Under the pieces are notes generated by a model that searched no databases, was not told where the DNA came from, and was given only the letters and a program-made list of their open reading frames with translations. From Spartobacteria bacterium (GTDB lineage: Bacteria > Verrucomicrobiota > Verrucomicrobiia > Chthoniobacterales > Chthoniobacteraceae), in contig JANXZI010000015.1 in NCBI GenBank assembly GCA_025355595.1, positions 1 to 22,955 on the forward strand: a stretch of DNA of 22,955 nucleotides, read 5' to 3'. Positions 14,665-22,120 of the stretch are shown here, piece after piece. Positions within the stretch are counted from its first letter, which is position 1, and every line of letters starts with the position of its first letter. The position numbers and the translations under genes are program-made.

Positions 14665-16389
14665 GTGAAAATCACCTTTGGAAAAAAAATCGGCGCGGCC
14701 TTCCTCCTGGCGATCGGGGCCATCGCGATCAGCGGCATCACCTCCTACCGGTCCATGCGGCAGCTCGTGGCCACGGCGGCAAAGGTCTCACATGCCGAGG
14801 ATATCGCGCGGCGCCTGGAGACCGCGATCTCGACATTCAAGGACATCGAGAGCGGACGGCGCGGCTTTGTGATCACCGGCGAGGAAGCCTACCTGGAGCC
14901 GCATGACGCCGCCCTGCCGCGGATCGACGGTCTCATGGCCACGCTCCGATCGCTCATCACGGACGCGGAGCAAAAGCGCCGCCTCAGCGCCATCGGGCCC
15001 CTGCTCGACGAGGATCGGGTGATTTCCAAGACGATCATTGATGCCCGGAGATCGGACGGCTTCGAGGCCGCGCAAAAAGTGGTGCTGATCGGAAGCGCCA
15101 GGCAGCTCATGGATGATCTACGCAAGCGCGTGGCGGAAATGGAGAGCGCCGAAAACGACCTCATCAAGCGATGGCAGGCGGCCGCCGCCTCCGAATTCGC
15201 GTGGACGAAGAACGTGATCATCTTCGGCAGCATCGCGGCGGCGGCGCTGCTCGCATTCGTCGGCTGGCTGCTCACGCAGAACATCGCCAAGCCGATGGGC
15301 GAGCTGACCACGGCCGCCGGCCGGATCGCCGAGGGCGACATCCGGATCGAACTCGAGGATATGGACCGCACCGACGAGATCGGCACGCTCATGCAGACCT
15401 TCCAGCGGATGTGCCGCTCGCTGAACATCCTCGCCGGCCAGGCGCGGGAGATCGCCGCGGGCGACCTCAGCGTGCGCATCCAGCCGCAGTCGGAGCACGA
15501 CGTTCTCGGTACCGCATTTGCAGCCATGACGGAAAATCTCCGCAAGGTGATCGGCGAGATGCTGAATGCCGCCAACGTGCTCGCCTCGTCCACCTCCGGC
15601 ATCTCCGCCGCCACGCGCGAGATCGCCTCGGGCGCCTCGCAGACCATCGGCGCAGTCACGGAGACCACCGCGACCGTCGCCGAGATCCGGCAGTCTTCCG
15701 CGAACTCGAGCGACATCGCCCTGCATGTCTCCGAGCAGGCGCAGAAAGTCGCCGACGTCTCGCACCATGGGCGCGCATCGGTGGCCGAGGTCGCCACCGG
15801 GATGAAGCGCATCCGCGAGCACATGGACTCGATCGCGACGAGCATCCTGCGCCTGAACGCGCAGGGCCAGACCATCGGCGAGATCATCGCCACCGTGGAC
15901 GATCTCGCGGGCCAGTCGAAGATGCTCGCCATCAATGCCTCGATGGAGGCGGCGAAGGCTGGCGAGGAGGGGAAGGGCTTTGCCGTCGTCGCGCAGGAGG
16001 TGAAAAATCTCGCCGAGCAGTCGCGCCAGGCCACGGATCGCGTGCGCGCGATTTTGCACGAAATCGAAAAAGCGACGAGCACTGCAGTGCTCACGACCGA
16101 GGACGGCAGCAAGGCCGTGGACGCCGGTCTCCGGCAGTCCGCAGCGGCGGGAAATTCCATCGCGGCGCTCTCCGAGAGCGTCACCGAATCCGCCCACTCC
16201 TCCGCGCAGATCGCGGTGGCGAGCCACCAGCAGTCCGTCGGTGTCGATCAGGTCTCGTTCGCGATGGAGAACATCCAGGCCGCCTGCACGAAGACCGCCG
16301 CAGCCGCGAAGCAGGCGGAGTCCGAGGCGCAACGCCTCTTCGTGCTCGGCACGAAGCTGGGCGAACTCGTGAGGGCCTTCAAAGTCTGA
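14665..16389 (+). CDS. Methyl-accepting chemotaxis protein, CHASE3 sensor, tandem HAMP
   Basis: A 574-residue chemoreceptor starting at GTG. The first membrane helix is at about 9-28. The periplasmic region (about 30-180) contains the CHASE3 signature DIESGRRGFVITGEEAYLEP (60-79). The second helix is at about 183-203. Two HAMP modules follow, about 204-256 and 257-309, the latter with EIAAGDLSVRIQPQSEHDVL. The signalling domain has its tip at about 411-455, including MLAINASMEAAKAGEEGKGF. There is no C-terminal pentapeptide. It sits between the WspD-position CheW and CheA, where Wsp operons normally have no receptor, so it is an added input. CHASE3 receptors are known in several sensory systems, but their ligands are mostly undefined. 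Confidence 0.95.
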   Translation: MKITFGKKIGAAFLLAIGAIAISGITSYRSMRQLVATAAKVSHAEDIARRLETAISTFKDIESGRRGFVITGEEAYLEPHDAALPRIDGLMATLRSLITDAEQKRRLSAIGPLLDEDRVISKTIIDARRSDGFEAAQKVVLIGSARQLMDDLRKRVAEMESAENDLIKRWQAAAASEFAWTKNVIIFGSIAAAALLAFVGWLLTQNIAKPMGELTTAAGRIAEGDIRIELEDMDRTDEIGTLMQTFQRMCRSLNILAGQAREIAAGDLSVRIQPQSEHDVLGTAFAAMTENLRKVIGEMLNAANVLASSTSGISAATREIASGASQTIGAVTETTATVAEIRQSSANSSDIALHVSEQAQKVADVSHHGRASVAEVATGMKRIREHMDSIATSILRLNAQGQTIGEIIATVDDLAGQSKMLAINASMEAAKAGEEGKGFAVVAQEVKNLAEQSRQATDRVRAILHEIEKATSTAVLTTEDGSKAVDAGLRQSAAAGNSIAALSESVTESAHSSAQIAVASHQQSVGVDQVSFAMENIQAACTKTAAAAKQAESEAQRLFVLGTKLGELVRAFKV

Positions 16390-16404
16390 CCGCCAGCCAC
16401 TCTC

Positions 16405-18666
16405 ATGGACGCCGACGAATTTGCCAAAAAACTCCTCGAGGCATTTACCATCGAGGCGGGCGAGCACGTCGAGACGATCACGAAAGGTGTCATCGAACTG
16501 GAAAAAACTCCCGCCGGCGGTCGGCTGAAAGAACTGATCGAATCCACATTCCGCGCGGCACACAGCCTCAAGGGCGCTGCACACGCCGTGAACCGCCCCG
16601 ATGTCGAGTCCGTCTGCCAGGTGCTCGAAGGCGTGTTCGCCATGTGGAAACGCCAGCCGGAGCCGGTCTCCGCGGACGATTGCGATGTGCTGAGCGCCGC
16701 CATTGACGTGGTCGGCAGCCAGCTCGCCGACGCGGCATTTTCCAAATCCCCCGCAGGCAGGCAGGCGGCGCGCGAGATCATCGCGAGGCTGCGTGCCATC
16801 GAATCCGGCCACGCGCCGCACACCGCCGTTCCGCCAGCGACGCCAGCGACGCCGCCCTCCGCACCTGCTCCGCCACCGCACGAGCACGCGGAGGCGGAAA
16901 GGGCCACCATCGCCGAAACCGTGCGCGTTCCCGTCGCGAAGATGAATTCGCTGCTGCGAAAGGCCGAGGGGATGATCGGCGTGAAGCTCGCCACGCGGCG
17001 CTACGCGGTGGAATTGCGCACCGTCGGCATGCTTGTGGACACATGGCGCGCGGAATGGGGCAGGACGCGCGACGAGGCCGGCGGAAAGGACGGGCACACG
17101 AGTGGAAGCGCAGAGCTGCTCACGGCATTCATCGACTGGAACCGCGACTTCATGCAGGGCGTCGAGGACAGGCTGACGGCCCTCACGAAAGCCATCGAGG
17201 CGGACGAGCGCGGTGTCAGCACGGCCGTGGACGACCTGCTCGCGGATGCGAAGGAGCTGCTCCTCCTCCCGTTCACGATCCTGCTCGATATTTTTCCAAA
17301 GCAGATCCGCGATCTCGCACGCGAGCAGGGCAAGGAAATCGCGCTCGTGATCGAGGGACGCGAGGTCCAGATCGACAAGCGCATCCTCGACGAGATGAAG
17401 GACGCGCTCATCCACCTCGTGCGGAATGCCATTGACCACGGCATCGAGAAGCCGGACGCGCGCACCGCCCGTGGGAAGTCGCGCGGCGGCACGCTGACCA
17501 TCGCAGTCTCGCGGCGTGAGGGGAACCGGATCGCGATCGATGTCTCGGACAACGGCGCGGGCATCAGCGTCGAAAAGGTGAAGGCCGCGGCAATCCGCCA
17601 GGGCGCGATTTCCGTGGAGGATGCCGCCGCCATGGGCAATGAGGAGGCGCTCCAGCTCATCTTCCAGTCCGGCGTGACGACGAGCGCCATCATCACGGAA
17701 ATCTCCGGTCGCGGCCTCGGCATGGCCATCGTCCGCGAAAAGGTCGAGCGGCTCGGCGGCCACATCGCCATCGAATCCCAGCCGGGCGCAGGGACCACAT
17801 TCCACATCCTGCTGCCGGTGACGCTCGCGACATTCAAGGGGCTCGTCGTCACCGCGGCTGCGCAGACCTTTGTGATCCCGACCTCCGGCATCGAACAGAT
17901 CGCCCGCGTGAAGCGCGACGCGATCCGCACCGTGGAAAACCGCCCGACGCTGATCCTGAATGACCGCGTGATCTCGCTCGTCCTGCTCTCGGACGTCCTC
18001 GAATTGCCGCCCACCTCCGCACAGCAGGAATCCGCGGTCGTCGAAATCGTCGTCCTCGGCGTGGCGGAAAAGCGCGTCGCCTTCATCGTGGACGAAGTGC
18101 TCACGGAGCAGGAGTTACTCGTGAAGCCGCTCACCCGCCCGCTCGTGCGCGTCCGCAATGTCGCCAGCGCCGCGGTGCTCGGCGCAGGGACTCCCGTCCT
18201 CGTCCTGAACAGCGCGGACCTTTTGAAATCCGCCGCGAAAATCAGCGGCGCGGGCCTCGGCGCGTATGCCACAGCCGGCGCGGAAAAGGAGAAGGCCCCC
18301 AAGCGCACTGTGCTCGTCGCGGACGACTCCGTCACCTCGCGCATGCTGCTAAAGAACATCCTCGAGGCCGCAGGCTACCTCGTCACGACGGCGGTGGACG
18401 GCGTGGAGGCATTCGGCGCGCTCCAGCGGGGAAAGTTCGACATTCTCGTCACGGATGGTGAAATGCCCCGCATGGGCGGCTTTGAACTCACTGCAAAAAT
18501 CCGGGCAGACAGAAGATTCGGCGAACTCCCCGTCGTCATCGTGACCGCGCTCGGCTCCGCCGCGGATCGCGACCGCGGCATCGAGGCCGGCGCCAACGCC
18601 TACATCGTGAAAAGCACGTTTGACCAGAACAACCTGATCGACATCATGAGGAAACTGATCGCATGA
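16405..18666 (+). CDS. CheA-type histidine kinase with C-terminal receiver (WspE-like)
   Basis: A 753-residue hybrid kinase, core of the array. Hpt domain (about 1-110) with phosphorylated H53 in AAHSLKGAAH. An Ala/Pro linker (about 138-160) follows, with no recognisable P2 domain. The dimerisation region (about 172-300) leads to an ATPase with N-box HLVRNAIDHG (337-346, N341), G1 DVSDNGAGIS (379-388) and G2 GRGLGMAIV (435-443). A CheW-like domain spans about 474-612, and a receiver domain about 634-753 with D640-D641, phospho-acceptor D684 in VTDGEMPRMGG, and K736. This order is that of WspE, FrzE and other alternative-function CheAs. The fused receiver may act as phosphate sink or relay. 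Its stop overlaps the cheB start by four bases. Confidence 0.96.
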   Translation: MDADEFAKKLLEAFTIEAGEHVETITKGVIELEKTPAGGRLKELIESTFRAAHSLKGAAHAVNRPDVESVCQVLEGVFAMWKRQPEPVSADDCDVLSAAIDVVGSQLADAAFSKSPAGRQAAREIIARLRAIESGHAPHTAVPPATPATPPSAPAPPPHEHAEAERATIAETVRVPVAKMNSLLRKAEGMIGVKLATRRYAVELRTVGMLVDTWRAEWGRTRDEAGGKDGHTSGSAELLTAFIDWNRDFMQGVEDRLTALTKAIEADERGVSTAVDDLLADAKELLLLPFTILLDIFPKQIRDLAREQGKEIALVIEGREVQIDKRILDEMKDALIHLVRNAIDHGIEKPDARTARGKSRGGTLTIAVSRREGNRIAIDVSDNGAGISVEKVKAAAIRQGAISVEDAAAMGNEEALQLIFQSGVTTSAIITEISGRGLGMAIVREKVERLGGHIAIESQPGAGTTFHILLPVTLATFKGLVVTAAAQTFVIPTSGIEQIARVKRDAIRTVENRPTLILNDRVISLVLLSDVLELPPTSAQQESAVVEIVVLGVAEKRVAFIVDEVLTEQELLVKPLTRPLVRVRNVASAAVLGAGTPVLVLNSADLLKSAAKISGAGLGAYATAGAEKEKAPKRTVLVADDSVTSRMLLKNILEAAGYLVTTAVDGVEAFGALQRGKFDILVTDGEMPRMGGFELTAKIRADRRFGELPVVIVTALGSAADRDRGIEAGANAYIVKSTFDQNNLIDIMRKLIA

Positions 18667-19739
18667 GCACGGACGGGAAAATTGATGTGGTCGTCGTCGA
18701 GGACTCGACCGTCGCGAGGGAGTTGCTCGTTTACATTCTCTCCTCGGATCCCGCGCTCCGCGTCGTCGCGTGCGCCCGCAGCGGCGAGGAGGCCATCGCA
18801 CTCATCTCCGAAAAAAAGCCGCAGGTGGTGACGATGGACATCGTCATGCCGAAGATGGACGGCTTTGAGACCACGCGGCGGCTCATGGAGACCCATCCGG
18901 TGCCGATCATTATCGTCAGTTCCGTTTACAATCCAAGCGACGTCGCGCACACGCTCCGCGCGATGGAGGCCGGCGCGCTCGCCGCCGTGGAGAAGCCGCC
19001 CGGCGTCCACCACCCGACCTACGCGGCCCGCTCGAAAAAACTGATCGAAACCGTGAAAGCGATGGCCGAGGTGCGCGTCGTCCGCCGCTGGCCGAAGGCA
19101 GCGCAGCGTTCGCTGCCCGTGGATTTTCCGGACGCGAAGGCGGACCGCGCGATCCGGCTCATCGCCATCGGCGCCTCGACCGGCGGCCCCGTCGTGCTCC
19201 AGACGATTCTCTCCCACTTGCCGAAGCCGCCGCCCGTCCCCGTGGTCATCGTCCAGCACATCAGCGCCGGCTTCGTCCAGGGCCTCGCGGACTGGCTCGG
19301 CGTCGCGAGCGGCATCCCCGTGAAAGTCGCGACCGACGGCGAGGTCCTGCTCCCCGGCCGCGTCTATGTCGCGCCCGACGAGCGTCAGATGAAAGTCGAG
19401 GCCTCCGGTAGAATCACCTGCGTCTCCGCCGATCCGGAGAACGGCCTGCGGCCCTCCGTCTCCTATTTTTTCCGATCCGTCGCGGCAAACTTCGGCACGT
19501 CCGCCGTCGGCGTCCTGCTCACCGGCATGGGCCGGGACGGCGCTTCGGAACTGAAACTGATCCGCGACGCCGGCGGGATTACCTTCGCACAGGATGAGGA
19601 ATCGTCCGTGGTCTTCGGCATGCCCGGCGAGGCGGTGAAATGCGGCGCGGCAATGTACGTCATGAACCCGGAATCCATCGGCGCAGCGCTCTTCGCGCTC
19701 CTGCGCAAATCGGGAATCCCCATGGCCCTGCCTGCATGA
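18663..19739 (+). CDS. cheB: CheB protein-glutamate methylesterase (WspF-like)
   Basis: A 358-residue adaptation enzyme that removes methyl groups from receptors when phosphorylated. The receiver domain (about 7-125) has E13-D14, phospho-acceptor D59 in VTMDIVMPKMDG and K111 in AVEKPPG. The esterase domain (about 162-355) carries the catalytic triad: S172 in IGASTGGP, H199 in VIVQHISAGF, and D292 in LLTGMGRDGA. All key residues are present and the length is normal. Start and stop both overlap neighbours by four bases (CheA before, REC-kinase after), so it is translationally coupled. In Wsp systems the equivalent, WspF, is the negative regulator whose loss locks the pathway on. Confidence 0.97.
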   Translation: MSTDGKIDVVVVEDSTVARELLVYILSSDPALRVVACARSGEEAIALISEKKPQVVTMDIVMPKMDGFETTRRLMETHPVPIIIVSSVYNPSDVAHTLRAMEAGALAAVEKPPGVHHPTYAARSKKLIETVKAMAEVRVVRRWPKAAQRSLPVDFPDAKADRAIRLIAIGASTGGPVVLQTILSHLPKPPPVPVVIVQHISAGFVQGLADWLGVASGIPVKVATDGEVLLPGRVYVAPDERQMKVEASGRITCVSADPENGLRPSVSYFFRSVAANFGTSAVGVLLTGMGRDGASELKLIRDAGGITFAQDEESSVVFGMPGEAVKCGAAMYVMNPESIGAALFALLRKSGIPMALPA

Positions 19740-21052
19740 GCACACCAGCCGCCACCACCACCGCGGGCGAAATCCTCATCGTGGAGGACAGCCCCACCCA
19801 GGCCATCCGCCTCCAGGCCGTCCTCGAAAGACGCGGCTACAGCGTGACCGCCGCGCGCAATGGAAAAATCGCACTCGACGCCCTCGCGACGCTGCGCCCG
19901 ATCGCAGTCATCAGCGACATCCAGATGCCCGAGATGGACGGCTACGAACTGTGCCGCAGGATCAAGGCCGACCCCCAAATCTCATACATCCCCGTCCTCC
20001 TGCTCACCACGCTCTCCGCGCCGCAGGACATCATCCACGGCCTCGAGTGCGGCGCGGATAATTTCGTCGTCAAGCCCTACGACGACGACTTTCTTTTTTC
20101 ACGCCTCGACGCCGTCCTCAGCAATCGCGACGCCGGCGCGACGAACGCCACCGGCGGCATCCCTGTCCACTTCGCCGGCCAGCGCTACATCATCCGCTCC
20201 AGCCGCCGACAGATCCTCCACCTGCTGCTCTCCACCTACGAGACGGCCGTGAATACCAACGATTCGCTCATCGCCGCGCAGGAGGCGCTGAAGGCCGCGC
20301 AACACCAGCTCATTGAGGCGGAAAAATTGCAGTCCGTCGGACGCCTCGCCGCAGGCGTCGCGCACGAGGTAAAAAATCCGCTCGCCATCATCGAGATGGC
20401 CGTGGACCTCCTCGCGACGAAGCCCGATGACGAGACGCTCGTCATGCTCTTCGACGAGGTAAAAAAATCCATCGCTCGCGCGAACAAGATCATCACCGCG
20501 CTCATGGACATGTCCGTCGCCGAGGAAGTGGCCATGAAGGAAACCCCACTCGCCCCGCTGCTTGACCAAATCCTCACCGCGCGCGAGGCGGAAATCGCGC
20601 GATCGAGGATCACTGTCATCCGCGACTACGCGCCCTCGCTGCCGCCGTGCCGCATCGATGCCCAGAAGGTCGAGGAGGTCTTCTCCAGCGTCATCGCCAA
20701 CGCCATTCAGGAAATGCCCGATGGCGGGGAATTGCACGTCACCATCTCTGCCAAGACACTTTCACCAGACGGGGTAAACTTCGACGCCGGCGACCGCTCT
20801 GGCTTCCGTTTCCGCGCGGGCGACACCGCCGTGATCGTGAAAGTGCGTGACACCGGCGGCGGCATCCGCCCGGAAAATCTGCGCAAAGTGTTCGAGCCAT
20901 TCTTCAGCACCAAGCCGACCGGCCAGGGCGCCGGCACCGGCCTCGGCCTCACCCTCGCGCGCAAACTCATGGAACTCCACGGCGGCTGGATCGCGCTCGC
21001 CAACGCCGAGGAGGGCGGAGCCGAAGCGACGATTTCCTTCAAGGCGGCCTGA
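19736..21052 (+). CDS. Receiver-histidine kinase, replaces the WspR output position
   Basis: A 438-residue soluble protein without membrane helices. The receiver (about 12-130) has E17-D18, phospho-acceptor D61 in VISDIQMPEMDG, T91-T92 and K113 in FVVKPYDDD. A helical linker (about 170-200) leads to a HisKA domain with H210 in GVAHEVKNPLA and an ATPase with N322, DTGGGIRPENL (372-382), FEPFFSTKP and GTGLGLTLARK. The ATG at 19736 overlaps the cheB stop; an in-frame start at 19640 would overlap cheB by 100 bases and is rejected. CheA could phosphorylate D61 and so switch the kinase on or off. In Pseudomonas this place holds WspR (REC-GGDEF); here the output is a second kinase, whose own partner regulator is unknown. 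The gene ends 17 bases from a convergent gene with no clear terminator. Confidence 0.95.
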   Translation: MSTPAATTTAGEILIVEDSPTQAIRLQAVLERRGYSVTAARNGKIALDALATLRPIAVISDIQMPEMDGYELCRRIKADPQISYIPVLLLTTLSAPQDIIHGLECGADNFVVKPYDDDFLFSRLDAVLSNRDAGATNATGGIPVHFAGQRYIIRSSRRQILHLLLSTYETAVNTNDSLIAAQEALKAAQHQLIEAEKLQSVGRLAAGVAHEVKNPLAIIEMAVDLLATKPDDETLVMLFDEVKKSIARANKIITALMDMSVAEEVAMKETPLAPLLDQILTAREAEIARSRITVIRDYAPSLPPCRIDAQKVEEVFSSVIANAIQEMPDGGELHVTISAKTLSPDGVNFDAGDRSGFRFRAGDTAVIVKVRDTGGGIRPENLRKVFEPFFSTKPTGQGAGTGLGLTLARKLMELHGGWIALANAEEGGAEATISFKAA

Positions 21053-21069
21053 GCGCACGGCACGGCGCG

Positions 21070-21981
21070 CTACGCCAGCCACTCGCGCAGCTTCGCGAGA
21101 TCTTTTTTCAGATGCGCGATCATTGGCGCGCCCGTGCCGAGATCCTTGTATTCGTGATGCTGGCTGAGCGGGCCCGCAAATTTCGTCGTCTTCAGGTTCG
21201 TCAGGAACCCGCGCTGCACCGCCCCCTCGCCCAAGTTGCACCACAGCGGCTGCCAGCCCTTCTCCGTCTTTTCCCAGCGAAAATCCTTCAGGAAAACCGC
21301 CACGTAGAACGGCTCCATCAGCCGCGCCTGCACCGGCCACGACAGCCCTCCCTCGATCGTCGCGTGGCTGATGTCAAAACAGATCCCGATGTGCTTCGGA
21401 TCGAGATCGCGGATCATCGTCCACAGATCCCAGATCGGCGCGCCCACGTAGTCCGCGCCCGAGTGGTTCTGCCAGCCGCCCTGCACGCCGAGGTCAGCGT
21501 TGAACGCCGCGAGATCCTTCAGCGCAGCGCCCTGCTCGCGCACCGTGTCCGCGACCGGCTTGTCCTTCGTGTACTTGGAAAAGCCGAGGCGGTATTTTTT
21601 GATCCCGAGCTTCGCGCAGGTGCGGAGGATTTTTTCCGCAAGCGGATCGAGCTTCACGATTTCCGTCGTCACGAGCTCGATCGTCTTGCCGCGCTTCTTC
21701 AGCGCCTCCGCCATCTTCGGCAGATCCTCCTCCACACGCTCCGGCGCGATGTGCCCGGACTTCGCCCGCACCGCGCACTCGATGCCGTCCCAGCCGACAT
21801 CCGCGACGAGATCCGCCGTGTCCTCCGGGCTCAGTTTGTCGAACGGCTTGCTGAACGCGATGATCTTCCAGGCATTCGCCGGCGCAGCATTCGCCGGTGC
21901 ACTGCCGAGTGCGACCGCGGCTGCTGCGAACGCGGACTGTTTTGCAAATTCACGGCGGGAAATAGGGGCGAACGGATTCAT
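21070..21981 (-). CDS. Tat-exported sugar-phosphate isomerase/epimerase-like protein
   Basis: A 303-residue xylose-isomerase-like TIM-barrel protein. From ATG 21981 the N-terminus is a twin-arginine signal (SRREFAKQS at 8-16, hydrophobic AAAAVALGSAPANA with likely cleavage near 32), so the folded enzyme would be exported. Barrel motifs: DVGWDGIECAVRAK (61-74), IELVTTEIV (101-109), VQGGWQNHSG (166-175), HIGICFDISHATIEGG (197-212) and LGEG (250-253); the E, H and D residues there could bind a divalent metal. An upstream in-frame ATG and the long open frame to 22095 run into a REP-like palindrome and are not credible. Substrate unknown. Such Tat-tagged isomerases are frequent in Verrucomicrobiota and Planctomycetota. 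The gene is convergent with the chemosensory operon and probably unrelated to it. Confidence 0.9.
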   Translation of the reverse strand: MNPFAPISRREFAKQSAFAAAAVALGSAPANAAPANAWKIIAFSKPFDKLSPEDTADLVADVGWDGIECAVRAKSGHIAPERVEEDLPKMAEALKKRGKTIELVTTEIVKLDPLAEKILRTCAKLGIKKYRLGFSKYTKDKPVADTVREQGAALKDLAAFNADLGVQGGWQNHSGADYVGAPIWDLWTMIRDLDPKHIGICFDISHATIEGGLSWPVQARLMEPFYVAVFLKDFRWEKTEKGWQPLWCNLGEGAVQRGFLTNLKTTKFAGPLSQHHEYKDLGTGAPMIAHLKKDLAKLREWLA

Positions 21982-22047
21982 TTGGGGAGTGGGTTGGGTT
22001 GCGGCGAAGAGAATCATTTTCCCATCGCAGCGCGAGCACGTTTCCAC

Positions 22048-22071
22048 GTAGCCGCACTCGTGAGAGTGCGG
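22048..22071 (+). repeat. REP-like palindrome with GTAG head
   Basis: GTAG (22048-22051) followed by a perfect hairpin, CCGCACTC and GAGTGCGG around a GTGA loop. This is the layout of REP elements mobilised by RAYT transposases. It is paired with an inverted copy at 22097-22120. Confidence 0.7.
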
Positions 22072-22096
22072 GCACTTTCCCCGCGAGCGAGTCACC

Positions 22097-22120
22097 CCGC
22101 GCTTTCACAAGCGCGGCTAC
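22097..22120 (-). repeat. REP-like palindrome with GTAG head, inverted partner
   Basis: Read on the minus strand: GTAG (22120-22117), then CCGCGCTT and AAGCGCGG around the same GTGA loop. The stem differs from the first copy at two base pairs that change together, so pairing is kept. The TAG of its head is the stop codon of the ketosynthase gene. A 25-base spacer separates the two copies, giving a BIME-like doublet. Confidence 0.7.

Noticed and set aside
16837..16860. Short tandem repeat (GCCAGCGAC-like units) in cheA
   Set aside because: It encodes the Pro-Ala-Thr linker between the Hpt and dimerisation regions; ordinary low-complexity linker DNA.
15118..17805. Very long open frame on the minus strand (about 895 codons) across the CHASE3 receptor and CheA
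   Set aside because: It is antisense to two genes with complete domain sets and catalytic motifs. High GC at third codon positions keeps the opposite strand free of stops; the translation is Arg/Asp/Gly/Leu-rich with no recognisable domain.
21052..21071. Possible bidirectional terminator hairpin between the convergent REC-HK and isomerase genes
   Set aside because: Only a five-base stem (AGCGC with GCGCT), no T-run on either strand, and it overlaps both coding ends.
21982..22095. N-terminal extension of the isomerase with a cysteine-rich, zinc-ribbon-like look
   Set aside because: The cysteines come from translating a REP-like palindrome and its spacer; the twin-arginine signal begins right after the ATG at 21981.
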